A stretch of 61,456 bases of DNA from a bacterium. Its GTDB lineage: Bacteria; Actinomycetota; Coriobacteriia; Coriobacteriales; CADBOM01. Below are positions 11,083 through 21,037 of this stretch, piece by piece. Position numbers and translations under genes: made by a program. Location: contig JAILQZ010000012.1 of NCBI GenBank assembly GCA_024698685.1, positions 1 through 61,456 of the forward strand, read 5' to 3'. Position 1 is the first letter of the stretch, and every line of letters begins with the position of its first letter. The notes under the pieces are model-generated. The model was not told the origin of the DNA and ran no database searches. It was given only the letters and a program-made list of their open reading frames with translations.

Positions 11083-11820
11083 CTACATCCAGGGAGTCTT
11101 CACGTAGATATCGACAGGGAGGATCTCGAGGTCATCGAGGGGGTCCTCGTCGTCGCCATCGAGCGAAAGCCCCTCGTCCATCAGCGCCTTGACCTCCTCG
11201 GCGACGGAGCTGGTCGCCGTCACGAAGGCCAGCGGCAGTCCGCACTCGTGAGCCACTTCGGCGGCGAAGGGGATCGCGTCGAAGACGATGCTGGCGGTTG
11301 TGTCCACCCCAAGGTGCGTGTTGGCTGCGATGTCGGTGGCGCGCAGGCGGCTGATCTGCTCGATCTCGCGCAGCAGCTCGACGGTCTCGCTGACGCTGCG
11401 CGTCTGCAGCCTGCGCTGGTTGATGACGTAGATGAGGCGGTAGTCGTTCGCGGCGATGCGCTTGCTGAAGCGGCCGAGGGCGCTAGCGCCATCGGGATCG
11501 CCGCCAACGTCGATCAGCGCGATGCAGTCTCCGGCGGCTCCGCGTTCGATCGCGTTCATGATCGCGGGGCTCAGCGCGGGGTTGTCCAGCGTCGTGCCCG
11601 CGAAGTTCGGCGCGACCACCTCGACACCCGCATCCTCTAGCAGCTTGGTGGAGTCGGAGGCCCTGAAATAGGGGTTGACGATGTCGAGGTCGACGAGCAT
11701 GACGCGCTTGCCGTCGCGCGCGAGCTCGAGCGCCAGATTGATCGACAGGTTGGTCTTGCCGCAGCCATAATGCCCGGTGATCAGCGCGATTCCGCTCTCA
11801 AGCTCGTCCAAGAATCCCAT
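11083..11820 (-). CDS. P-loop ATPase of the ParA/MinD/CobQ type
   Basis: 'GHYGCGKTNLSINLALELARDGKRVMLVDLDIVNPYFRASD'; GAAGGAGG SD before ATG 11820. Confidence 0.75.
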   Translation of the reverse strand: MGFLDELESGIALITGHYGCGKTNLSINLALELARDGKRVMLVDLDIVNPYFRASDSTKLLEDAGVEVVAPNFAGTTLDNPALSPAIMNAIERGAAGDCIALIDVGGDPDGASALGRFSKRIAANDYRLIYVINQRRLQTRSVSETVELLREIEQISRLRATDIAANTHLGVDTTASIVFDAIPFAAEVAHECGLPLAFVTATSSVAEEVKALMDEGLSLDGDDEDPLDDLEILPVDIYVKTPWM

Positions 11821-11847
11821 CGAAGCCTCCTTCATAGCCAAAAACGG

Positions 11848-12729
11848 TTACAGGTAACATAGCATCGTAGGCTCGATCCAATACGCGAATTCCGTGTTCG
11901 GCGAGAACCGCTCAAGTTCCTTCATGCGCAGGTAGAGGTCGATTCCGTCGCCGACGTCATGCCAGAGGTCGGTGTAGGCGAAGTCGGCCGCGAGCCCCGG
12001 CAGCACGTGCTCGGCGAACTCGAAGGCATCAGCGCAGATGACGCGGATCTTCTCGCGCTCTTCGAACTGCGGGAGGATGTGTTCCTCGAAGAGCGCGATT
12101 ATGTCGCGGTTGATCTCGACGACGGTAACGCTTTCCACCTCGGGTTTGTGCGCGGCCATGTAGGCGAAATACCCCAGCCCAAGTCCGAAGGTCACGACGC
12201 GTCCCCGCGCTGCAGCGATAGCGCTGCGCTGCGAGGCGATCTCGTTGGGCGCCAGCGTCATCCATATCCTCCCGTTCTCGAGGATGCCCGGGAATTCGAA
12301 GGGCTCGTCGAAGAAGCCGATCTGCGCGATGACGCGCCCCTCCTCGGTGCAGACCATATCATCGCAGACAACCCCCTCGTAGGGCTCCAGCCGAAGCATC
12401 TCGAAGCGCCCGGTGCCGCGCTGCACCTGAGGAAGCGCGATGTTGGCGAAGTAGGGGTCGCTGCGGAATTCGCTCGCATCGAGCTGATGGATCATCTGCG
12501 GGAAGTAGTTCGCGTAGAACTCCGCGTCGGCGGGCTTGTCGGCGACATCGAGTCCGAGCAGCCCCGCCAGCGCCAGCGAGAAAGCCTCCTCCTTCGTGAT
12601 GCCGAACTCGAGCAGCGGCTCGATGTCCTCCGCGCCAAGGCTTTGAGGTGCGTCGTTGAGGTACATGCTCAGCAGGTTGAGCATCCTGTCGTTTTCAAGC
12701 ATCACTATGTCGCTTGCACTGCCTGGCAT
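11848..12729 (-). CDS. SAM-dependent methyltransferase-fold protein (spermidine synthase-like)
   Basis: 'GRVVTFGLGLGYFAYMAAHKPEVESVTVVEINRDIIALFEEHILPQF' and 'VICADAFEF' Rossmann motifs; exact function unknown. Confidence 0.6.
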   Translation of the reverse strand: MPGSASDIVMLENDRMLNLLSMYLNDAPQSLGAEDIEPLLEFGITKEEAFSLALAGLLGLDVADKPADAEFYANYFPQMIHQLDASEFRSDPYFANIALPQVQRGTGRFEMLRLEPYEGVVCDDMVCTEEGRVIAQIGFFDEPFEFPGILENGRIWMTLAPNEIASQRSAIAAARGRVVTFGLGLGYFAYMAAHKPEVESVTVVEINRDIIALFEEHILPQFEEREKIRVICADAFEFAEHVLPGLAADFAYTDLWHDVGDGIDLYLRMKELERFSPNTEFAYWIEPTMLCYL

Positions 12730-12893
12730 TCTGTCCGTCCTGCGCTCCTTGCCAATCCGCATAGGCACTCGGGGCCAACGCGGGAAACCCTCTCCCAAGC
12801 TCGTGCGCCCACCCTGCTGATTATAGCCCTGAAAACTCGCCGAGTTGGATGCGCGGGCATCGAGCAACTGCGCTATACTGCTAATACCGCGAA

Positions 12894-12978
12894 GCCCGGG
12901 TGGCGGAATGGCAGACGCGGAGGTCTCAAAAACCTCTACCTTCGTGGTGTGTGGGTTCGACTCCCACCCCGGGCACCA
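12894..12978 (+). tRNA. tRNA-Leu (anticodon CAA), CCA encoded
   Basis: GCCCGGG...CCCGGGC acceptor stem, anticodon arm GAGGT-CTCAAAA-ACCTC (CAA), variable arm, GGTTCGACTCC T-arm, 3' ACCA. Confidence 0.95.
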
Positions 12979-12987
12979 AGCTCATGC

Positions 12988-13016
12988 AGCGCTGCCGAGA
13001 GGCGGCGCTTTCTCTT
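12988..13016 (+). terminator. Rho-independent terminator downstream of tRNA-Leu
   Basis: AGCGCTGCC-gaga-GGCGGCGCT followed by ttctcttt. Confidence 0.75.
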
Positions 13017-13111
13017 TGAGGGAGCAGGGGGCATCGAGAGCCAGCCCCTCTCTTTGAATTCAAGCGTGGTATATTGTTCTAGCCATGGTTTTTCGCATGA
13101 AGGAGTGAATT

Positions 13112-13666
13112 ATGGGCATCTACGACTACACGGTCAAAGCGCAAGACGGAAGCGATGTTTCGCTCGCCGATTACAAGGGCAAGGTCGTCCTGATCATGAA
13201 CACCGCCACGGGCTGCGGATTCACCCCGCAGTACGAGATACTCCAGCAGCTCTACGAGAGGTACAACGACAAGGGCTTCGAGATACTCGACTTCCCGTGC
13301 AACCAGTTCGGCCAGCAGGCGCCGGGCAGCGACGATGAGATCCACGAGTTCTGCACCTGCAAGTTCGGCGTGACCTTCCCGCAGTTCAAGAAGGTCGACG
13401 TCAACGGCCTCACCGCAGATCCCCTGTGGGCCTACATCACCTCGACCACCAAGTTCGAGAAGTTCACCGACGTGCCGCAGAACGAGCCCGTTGCCAAGCA
13501 GATGGAGCAGGTTGCGGAGATGATGGATCCCGACTGGAAGAACAACGGGAACATCAAGTGGAACTTCACCAAGTTCCTCTATGATCGCGACGGCAACTTC
13601 GTCGGCCGCTACGAGCCGCTGATCAGCTTCAACACGATCGCCGCCGACATCGACAAGGTCATCTAG
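13112..13666 (+). CDS. Glutathione peroxidase family protein (Cys type)
   Basis: 'GKVVLIMNTATGCGFTPQYEILQQLYERY', 'ILDFPCNQFGQQAPGSDDEI', 'IKWNFTKFLYDRDGNFVGRY'. Confidence 0.95.
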   Translation: MGIYDYTVKAQDGSDVSLADYKGKVVLIMNTATGCGFTPQYEILQQLYERYNDKGFEILDFPCNQFGQQAPGSDDEIHEFCTCKFGVTFPQFKKVDVNGLTADPLWAYITSTTKFEKFTDVPQNEPVAKQMEQVAEMMDPDWKNNGNIKWNFTKFLYDRDGNFVGRYEPLISFNTIAADIDKVI

Positions 13667-13767
13667 GCTGCCAGCAACGCCATCGGCAACAAGCAGCAGC
13701 GAGCCGGGCTCATCCGCGTATTTGCATGATGGGTCCGGTTTTTGCACGCATGTGCATTTGTGGTTCG

Positions 13768-13811
13768 GGATAGTTGCCAAGTGCAATTCAACGCCAAATG
13801 GCCAACTATCC
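13768..13811. repeat. Inverted repeat upstream of hemH
   Basis: GGATAGTTG-CCA ... TGG-CCAACTATCC (one-base bulge) in the gpx-hemH intergenic region. Confidence 0.6.
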
Positions 13812-13814
13812 ATC

Positions 13815-13842
13815 AAGGCCGCCCTCGCTGGCGGCCTTGCTT
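13815..13842 (+). terminator. Hairpin, possible terminator between gpx and hemH
   Basis: AAGGCCGCC-ctcgct-GGCGGCCTT followed by gcttt. Confidence 0.55.
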
Positions 13843-13860
13843 TGAAATACCATATGCAGC

Positions 13861-14877
13861 ATGGACAGCAAGAAGCATGGCAAGATCGGCATACTGATCA
13901 TCAACACCGGCACTCCCGATGACCCCAGCATCGAGGCCATTCAGAGGTATCTTGCCGAGTTTCTCATGGATCCGATGATCATCTCGGTGCCGCGCCCGAT
14001 CTGGCGCCCCATCCTCAATCTCTTCATCCTACCGCGACGCCCCAAGAAAACGATAGCGAGCTATCGGAAGATCTGGACCGAGAACGGCTCTCCCTTCACC
14101 CTCACATCCCAAGCGCAGCGCGATCTGCTCGCCGAAGAGCTTGCAAAGCGCGGCTTCAATGGGGGAGATTTCGAGGTTGGACTAGCAATGCGCTACGGTT
14201 CGATGAGCGTTGGGAAGGCGCTTTCGCAGCTCGAGAGCGCGGGCTGCGGCACCATCGTCGCCCTGCCGCTTTTTCCCCAGGAGACCAGGGCAACCGTCGG
14301 CACGTGCCTGAAGAAGGTTCGCGATGAGCTTGCCAAAGCAGCCAAGGGCGGTTGGAAGCCCGAGCTCATCGAAATCCCCTCGTATTCCGACCAACGTCCC
14401 TATATCGATGGCATGGTCGAGCTGATAGAGAGGCAATGGAACTACGAGCCGGGGTCGAAGCTGCTCTTCTCGTTCCACTCGACGCTCGTCGCGGACATCG
14501 AGGCGGGCGATCCCTATTGCGACCAGATCGAACCCGTCACCAAGGCGATAGCCTCTCGGCTCGGTATCGCGAGCGACGATTGCGCCATAGGCTACCAGTC
14601 GCGATTCGACACCCGCAAGTGGCTAAAGCCCTCAGTCGAGTCCGTTCTTGCCAGATGGGTCGATGCCGGCGCCAAGAACGTCGCAATCGCCTTCCCCGGC
14701 TTCGTGGCGGATTGCATCGAGACGCTCGTGGAGATTCCGCGCGTTGTCGAGGAGCTGCGCGCCGCGAAACCCGCTGCGCGTGAAGTCGAGTTCACCTATG
14801 TGAGCGCCCTGAACGAATCCCCGCAGCACATCGAGGCCCTCGCCAACGCCATCGAGGATGCGGTCTCTAACAGCTAG
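13861..14877 (+). CDS. hemH: Ferrochelatase / coproporphyrin ferrochelatase family
   Basis: 'KIGILIINTGTPDDPSIEAIQRYLAEFL', 'LLFSFHSTLVADIEAGDPY', 'GYQSRF', 'FPGFVADCIETLVEI'. Confidence 0.92.
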   Translation: MDSKKHGKIGILIINTGTPDDPSIEAIQRYLAEFLMDPMIISVPRPIWRPILNLFILPRRPKKTIASYRKIWTENGSPFTLTSQAQRDLLAEELAKRGFNGGDFEVGLAMRYGSMSVGKALSQLESAGCGTIVALPLFPQETRATVGTCLKKVRDELAKAAKGGWKPELIEIPSYSDQRPYIDGMVELIERQWNYEPGSKLLFSFHSTLVADIEAGDPYCDQIEPVTKAIASRLGIASDDCAIGYQSRFDTRKWLKPSVESVLARWVDAGAKNVAIAFPGFVADCIETLVEIPRVVEELRAAKPAAREVEFTYVSALNESPQHIEALANAIEDAVSNS

Positions 14878-14890
14878 CCCTGCAAGATAA

Positions 14891-14911
14891 GGGGCGCCCG
14901 CCAGGCGCCCC
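14891..14911. terminator. Hairpin between convergent hemH and aldolase genes
   Basis: GGGGCGCC-cgcca-GGCGCCCC. Confidence 0.55.
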
Positions 14912-14939
14912 CAGTGCTTTAAGCCTATGCTCCGGCAAG

Positions 14940-15560
14940 CTATCCCTCCAGGATCTTGCGCGCGGCTTCCTTCTGCTCGATCAACGTGGCCATCTTGCAG
15001 GAATGCTCCAGCGAGGAGATGAGCTGGAGAGCGCTGCCGAGGCTCTTGGCGATGCAGAATGGCCCGTGGTTGCGGATGACCGCGATATTGCGCCCTGCCT
15101 CCACGAGATCGGCCATCTTCTGCGCGACTTCGGGGCTGCCGATGGTCTGCTTGGCCGTGATGACGGGCGTGGGCTCGGGCAGCAGGTACTTGCACTCGGA
15201 GTCGACAGAGGCGATCTCGTCGGAATAGAGCGAGAGCAGGGTGGTGTAGGCGGTGTGCGCATGGACGATCGCGCGCTGGCCGAACTCCTCGTCGGCAGCC
15301 GCGCATCTGCGGGCCATCGCGCGGTAGATGGCGCGGTGGACGATCAGCTCGCTCGAGCAATCCGCATCGCGCGGGTCCTCGTCGAGCCCTGTGCAGATCA
15401 CGTCACCGGCGCCGAGCCTTCCGAGCTGCGATCCCGTTCGCGTGATCCAGATGCTCTCCCCGTCGCACATGGAGAGGTTGCCGCCGTGGCTCGTTACAGC
15501 TCCAGAGAGGAAGAGGTCGCGCCCGATCTCGCCGAAGAGTTCGTCCATAGTGCTGGTCAT
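14940..15560 (-). CDS. Class II aldolase/adducin family protein (fuculose-phosphate aldolase-like)
   Basis: 'SHGGNLSMCDGESIWITRTGSQLGRL', 'AIVHAHTAYTTLLSLYS', 'AVIRNHGPFCIAKSL'; AAAGGATG SD before ATG 15560. Confidence 0.85.
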   Translation of the reverse strand: MTSTMDELFGEIGRDLFLSGAVTSHGGNLSMCDGESIWITRTGSQLGRLGAGDVICTGLDEDPRDADCSSELIVHRAIYRAMARRCAAADEEFGQRAIVHAHTAYTTLLSLYSDEIASVDSECKYLLPEPTPVITAKQTIGSPEVAQKMADLVEAGRNIAVIRNHGPFCIAKSLGSALQLISSLEHSCKMATLIEQKEAARKILEG

Positions 15561-15728
15561 CTGCACATCCTTTCGCAATCCAACGCGCGCCGCAAAAGTG
15601 CGCCACGGCTATATGATACTCCTTCGAAAGCGCCGCTCAAACGCGGGAATCCGCGCCCGAAGGGCGTGCAGCGAACCGCTTGCGTGAACACGTGCGTTAA
15701 ACAACTTATGGCACGCTCAAAATTCAGC

Positions 15729-15816
15729 TGCACTGTGCAAAAATAACGGATTATGTGCATCGCACCAACCAAGGCATTTCATGCGCTGCATACGGTGTGA
15801 ATTATATGCAACGCAT
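15729..15816. promoter_or_regulatory. Cluster of three short dyads upstream of the kor operon
   Basis: TGCAC-T-GTGCA (15729-15739), GTGC-ATC-GCAC (15755-15765), ATGC-AAC-GCAT (15806-15816) in an AT-rich divergent intergenic region. Confidence 0.35.
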
Positions 15817-15850
15817 GCGTAGGAAATTGGAAACAGGAAGAGAGGCTATC

Positions 15851-16057
15851 ATGATCAGGATTGTGGTTGATAGCAAGTACTGCAAGGGATGCGGGCTATG
15901 CGTCAGCGTGTGCCCGAAGAAGATCCTCGAGCTCGACGCTTCCGTCATCAGCGAGAAGGGCTACCATCCCGTAAGGTGCATCGACGAGTCGCAGTGCGTC
16001 GGTTGCATGAGCTGCATGACGATGTGCCCGGACATCGCGATTCAGGTAGTGAGGTGA
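15851..16057 (+). CDS. korD: 2[4Fe-4S] ferredoxin subunit of 2-oxoacid:ferredoxin oxidoreductase
   Basis: 'CKGCGLCVSVCPKKIL...CVGCMSCMTMCPDIAIQV' directly upstream of the alpha subunit. Confidence 0.88.
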   Translation: MIRIVVDSKYCKGCGLCVSVCPKKILELDASVISEKGYHPVRCIDESQCVGCMSCMTMCPDIAIQVVR

Positions 16058-16061
16058 CGAG

Positions 16062-17174
16062 ATGGTGCAGAATAAGGACAAGGTGCTGATGAAGGGTAAC
16101 GAGGCACTCGCCGAGTCCGCCGTCCGCGCGGGCTGCAGGTTCTTCTTCGGCTACCCGATCACCCCCCAGACCGAGGTCTCCGCATACCTCTCGAAGACGA
16201 TGCCGAAGGTCGGCGGACTCTTCCTGCAGGCCGAGTCCGAGGTTGCAGCAATCAACATGGTCTACGGCGCGGCCTCCGCAGGCGCTCGCGTCATGACCTC
16301 CTCGTCCTCGCCGGGCATCAGCCTCAAGAGCGAGGGCATCTCCTACATGTGCGGCGCCGACATGCCCTGCGTCATCATCAACGTCATGCGCGGCGGCCCG
16401 GGCCTCGGCGGCATCCAGCCCTCGCAGGCCGACTACTACCAGGCCACGCGCGGGCTCGGCCATGGCGACGCGTTCCTCATCGTCTACGCCCCCTCCACCG
16501 TTCAGGAGATGGCCGACTACGTGTACGCGGCATTCGACAAGGCCGACGAGTATCGCACCCCGGTGCTCATCCTCTCCGACGGCATGCTCGGCCAGATGAT
16601 GGAGCCGGTCGTTCTTCCCGAGCCGAAGGACGCCCCCACCGACAAGCCTTGGGCGACCACCGGCACCAAGATGGCGCGCAAGCACAACGTCACCAACTCG
16701 CTCTACCTCGACCCGCAGGAGCTCGAGGACACGATCGTCGAGCGTCAGGAGCGCTACAACAAGGTCAAGGAGAACGAGCAACGCTATGACGCGTACCTCA
16801 CCGAGGACGCCGACATCGTGGTCGTGGCCTACGGAGCCACCGCGCGCGTTGCCCGCAACGCCGTCAACGCCGCCCGTGCCAAGGGCATCAAGGCCGGCCT
16901 CCTCAGGCCGATCACCCTCTGGCCCTTCCCCGAGAAGATTCTCACCGAGCTCGCCGAGACCGCCAGCTCGTTCCTCTGCGTCGAGATGTCGATGGGCCAG
17001 ATGATCGATGACGTTCGCCTTTCGATCCACGACAGCAAGCCGGTCAACTTCTTTGGCCATACCGGCGGAATCATCCCGACGCCCGACGAGGTTCTCGCAT
17101 GCATCGAGAAGTCCGCGGCGGGGGAGACCTTCAACGTCGTTCCGTACAAGAGCAAGATGAAAGGGGGCGAGTAG
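16062..17174 (+). CDS. korA: 2-oxoacid:ferredoxin oxidoreductase alpha subunit
   Basis: 'GNEALAESAVRAGCRFFFGYPITPQTEVSAYLSKTMP', 'SSPGISLKSEGISYM'. Confidence 0.92.
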   Translation: MVQNKDKVLMKGNEALAESAVRAGCRFFFGYPITPQTEVSAYLSKTMPKVGGLFLQAESEVAAINMVYGAASAGARVMTSSSSPGISLKSEGISYMCGADMPCVIINVMRGGPGLGGIQPSQADYYQATRGLGHGDAFLIVYAPSTVQEMADYVYAAFDKADEYRTPVLILSDGMLGQMMEPVVLPEPKDAPTDKPWATTGTKMARKHNVTNSLYLDPQELEDTIVERQERYNKVKENEQRYDAYLTEDADIVVVAYGATARVARNAVNAARAKGIKAGLLRPITLWPFPEKILTELAETASSFLCVEMSMGQMIDDVRLSIHDSKPVNFFGHTGGIIPTPDEVLACIEKSAAGETFNVVPYKSKMKGGE

Positions 17175-17175
17175 G

Positions 17176-17952
<777 letters not shown>

Positions 17953-17953
17953 A

Positions 17954-18487
17954 ATGGCAACCACCAGCGTTCTCCTCTCCGGCTTCGGCGGCCAGGGACT
18001 GCTTTTCGCCGGCAAGATGCTCGCATATTCCGGCCTCATGGAGAACAAGGAGGTCAGCTGGCTTCCCTCCTACGGCCCTGAGATGCGCGGCGGCACCGCA
18101 AGCTGCTCCGTGGTCATCTCCGACGAGCCCGTCGGCTCGCCGCTCGTCCTTGAGCCGGACATCCTCATCGCGATGAATCGCCCGTCGTTCCTGAAGTACA
18201 TCGGCACCGTCAAGCCTGGCGGGATCGCCATCATCGACTCGACGATGGTCGAGGATCGCCCCGAGCGCGACGACATCAGCTTCTACGCCGTTCCCGCGAC
18301 CCAGCTCGCTCAGGATTCGGGCCTCAAGGGCCTCGCCAACGTCATCCTGATCGGCAAGCTGGTCAAGGAGTCGGGCTGCGTCACCCCCGAGTCGCTCCAG
18401 GCTGCAGTGCCCAAGTGCGTATCCGCCAAGAGGCAGGAGCTCGTAGGCTACAACATGCAGGCGCTCGAGATCGGACAGGCGCAATAG
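17954..18487 (+). CDS. korC: 2-oxoacid:ferredoxin oxidoreductase gamma subunit
   Basis: 'VLLSGFGGQGLLFAGKMLAYSGLMENKEVSWLPSYGPEMRGGTASCSVVISDEPVGSP'. Confidence 0.92.
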   Translation: MATTSVLLSGFGGQGLLFAGKMLAYSGLMENKEVSWLPSYGPEMRGGTASCSVVISDEPVGSPLVLEPDILIAMNRPSFLKYIGTVKPGGIAIIDSTMVEDRPERDDISFYAVPATQLAQDSGLKGLANVILIGKLVKESGCVTPESLQAAVPKCVSAKRQELVGYNMQALEIGQAQ

Positions 18488-18588
18488 CGTAGCGGCAGAA
18501 TCGAAACTGGATTGCGGCGCCGCGTTAGCAGTAGAATGCAGATGCGGCGCCGCAGCTATATCGGAATCTCACCAAGGGAGGCGAGATC

Positions 18589-19170
18589 ATGAAGGAGAAA
18601 CTCAGCGAGCAGGAGAGGTTCAAGCAGCTGGCGATGAGGATCGCCGGGATCCGCGATGCCTGCGGCTATGAGGTCGAGGAGTTCGCGGAGATGCTGGAGG
18701 TGCCCCTCGAGACCTACTTGAAGTACGAGGAGACCGGCTACGACGTGCCCATCAGCACGCTGTTCCACATCGCCTCAATATGCGAGGTCGACCTCTCGGA
18801 GCTGATGACCGGCATCTCGGCGAAGCTCGACACCTACCAGGTCGTTCGCGCTGGCACCGGCAGGGAGGTCGAGAGGCTTCCGGGCTATCACTTCCAAGAT
18901 CTCGCCGATCGCTTCGCCGACAAGGTCTTCCAGCCGCTTCTCGTCACGATCAACCCCAACGACGCCGATGCCGAGCTCGTCTCGCACGCGGGCCACGAGT
19001 TCAACTACGTGCTCGAAGGGACGATCGTCCTCGTGCTGGCCGACCGCGAGCTCGCCCTCAACGCAGGCGACAGCGTCTACTTCAACCCGCAGATGCCCCA
19101 CGGGCAGCGCTGCGGCAGCGACGAGCCCGCCAAGTTCATCACGATCATCACCGAGAAGGCGATCGACTAG
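18589..19170 (+). CDS. XRE-family HTH / cupin transcriptional regulator
   Basis: N-terminal HTH 'IAGIRDACGYEVEEFAEMLEVPLETYLKYEETGYDVPISTLFHIA' plus cupin 'HAGHEFNYVLEGTIVLVLADRELALNAGDSVYFNPQMPHGQ'. Confidence 0.88.
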   Translation: MKEKLSEQERFKQLAMRIAGIRDACGYEVEEFAEMLEVPLETYLKYEETGYDVPISTLFHIASICEVDLSELMTGISAKLDTYQVVRAGTGREVERLPGYHFQDLADRFADKVFQPLLVTINPNDADAELVSHAGHEFNYVLEGTIVLVLADRELALNAGDSVYFNPQMPHGQRCGSDEPAKFITIITEKAID

Positions 19171-19209
19171 CCAGCCCACCCGCCTTCGCAGAGGAACGAA
19201 AGAATTCAA

Positions 19210-20901
19210 ATGGATCATATCCTGTCGAAATATTGCCCGCGCATCGAGTTCGATTCCTACGAGGACTTCTTCGAGAACTTCAGGATCGATGTGCCTAAGG
19301 ACTTCAACTTCGGCTACGACGTCATCGACGAGTGGGCGCGCGTGGAGCCCGAGAAGAAGGCGCTGCTGTGGTGCGATGACCACGGCGCCGAGCGCGAGTT
19401 CACCTTCACCGAGATCTCGCAGCTCTCGAATCGCATGGCCAACTCGCTGAGGTCGCTCGGCATCGGCAAGGGTGACGTCGTCCTGCTCATCCTGCGCCGT
19501 CGCTGGGAGTATTGGATCACCGCCGTCGCGCTGCACAAGCTCGGCGCCATCCTGATCCCCGGCTCGCTGCAGCTGACGAAGAAGGACATCGTCTACCGCG
19601 CCTCCTCCGCAGACGTCAAGATGATGATCTGCGTCGCCGACGATTACGTCATCGAGCAGACCGAGGCAGCCTTGCCCGAGGTGCCAAGCGTGCTCAACAA
19701 GGTCATTGTGGCCGGCAGCAGGGAGGGCTGGATCTCATATGATGAGCTGCTCGAGGGCGGCAGCCCCGAGTTCGAGCGTCCCATCGGAGACCAGCGCACC
19801 TGCAGCTCCGACACGATGCTCATCTATTTCACCTCGGGCACGACTGGCATGGCCAAGATGGTCATGCACAGCTTCGCCCATCCGCTGGGCCACATCATCA
19901 CCGCGAAGTATTGGCAGCAGGTGCGCGAGAACAAGCTGCATCTTTCCGTCTCCGATTCTGGCTGGGCCAAGTTCGGCTGGGGCAAGATCTACGGGCAGTG
20001 GATCGCCGGCGCTGAGCTCTTCGCCTACGACATGGACAAGTTCGTCCCGACTCGGCTCCTCCAGAAGATGCAGGACTACAAGCTGACCACCTTCTGCGCT
20101 CCGCCGACGATGTACCGCTTCATGCTGCAGGAGGACGTGGCCTCCTACGACCTCTCGTCGATCGTCAACTTCGCAACAGCCGGCGAGCCTCTCAACCCCG
20201 AGGTCACGAAGCAGTGGCGCGAGGCCACGGGCAAGACGATCCGCGAGGGGTTCGGCCAGAGCGAGGGGCCGGTGCTGCTCGCCAACTTCCCGTGGATCGA
20301 GCCGAAGCCCGGCTCGATGGGCAAGCCCTCGCCGCTGCTCAACATCAAATTGCTCGACGACGATGGCTTCGAGTGCGAAGACGGCGAGGAGGGCGCGATC
20401 TGCGTCACCCGTCTGCGCGAGGCTTACCCGCCAGGGCTCTTCGTCGGCTACTATAGGAATCCCGAGATGACCGCTGAGGCGGTTGGCGGGGATGTCTACA
20501 ACCTGCATGACATGGCCTGGCGCGATCCCGACGGCTACTTCACCTTCATCGGCCGCAACGACGACGTCATCAAGTGCTCGGGCTACCGCATCGGTCCGTT
20601 CGAGGTGGAGAGCGCGCTCATCGAGCATCCCGCCGTCGTCGAGTGCGCCGTCACCGCTGCTCCCGACCCGATTCGAGGCAACGTCGTCAAGGCGACGATC
20701 GTCCTCGCAGCGGGCTACGAGCCGAGCGACGGGCTCGTCAAGGAGCTGCAGACGCACGTCAAGAAGGCCACGGCTCCCTACAAGTATCCGCGCATCGTGG
20801 AGTTCGTCGACGAGCTGCCGAAGACGCTTGGCGGAAAGATCAAGCGCGCGCTGCTCCGCAAGGAGGCCGAGGAGGCCGCAAAGGCCGCTGAGAAGCTCTA
20901 G
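19210..20901 (+). CDS. AMP-forming acyl-CoA synthetase
   Basis: 'MLIYFTSGTTGMAKMVMHS', 'REGFGQSEGPVLLANFPW', 'GRNDDVIKCSGYRIGPFEVESALIEHPAVVECAV', 'KTLGGKIKRALLR'. Confidence 0.92.
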   Translation: MDHILSKYCPRIEFDSYEDFFENFRIDVPKDFNFGYDVIDEWARVEPEKKALLWCDDHGAEREFTFTEISQLSNRMANSLRSLGIGKGDVVLLILRRRWEYWITAVALHKLGAILIPGSLQLTKKDIVYRASSADVKMMICVADDYVIEQTEAALPEVPSVLNKVIVAGSREGWISYDELLEGGSPEFERPIGDQRTCSSDTMLIYFTSGTTGMAKMVMHSFAHPLGHIITAKYWQQVRENKLHLSVSDSGWAKFGWGKIYGQWIAGAELFAYDMDKFVPTRLLQKMQDYKLTTFCAPPTMYRFMLQEDVASYDLSSIVNFATAGEPLNPEVTKQWREATGKTIREGFGQSEGPVLLANFPWIEPKPGSMGKPSPLLNIKLLDDDGFECEDGEEGAICVTRLREAYPPGLFVGYYRNPEMTAEAVGGDVYNLHDMAWRDPDGYFTFIGRNDDVIKCSGYRIGPFEVESALIEHPAVVECAVTAAPDPIRGNVVKATIVLAAGYEPSDGLVKELQTHVKKATAPYKYPRIVEFVDELPKTLGGKIKRALLRKEAEEAAKAAEKL

Positions 20902-20943
20902 AATCGCCGCTAAGGCCCGATATCTTCATTGTTGTGAAACTAT

Positions 20944-20979
20944 AAGGCGCTGGCTCCAAAACGGAACCAGCGCCTTTTT
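20944..20979 (+). terminator. Rho-independent terminator downstream of acyl-CoA synthetase
   Basis: GGCGCTGGcTCC-aaaac-GGAaCCAGCGCC then TTTTTC. Confidence 0.9.
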
Positions 20980-21037
20980 CATTGCGAGCCCGATTGGGCT
21001 TTGCCAGCGTATGGAGCGGTGTTGCCGCCGTTCGCCT

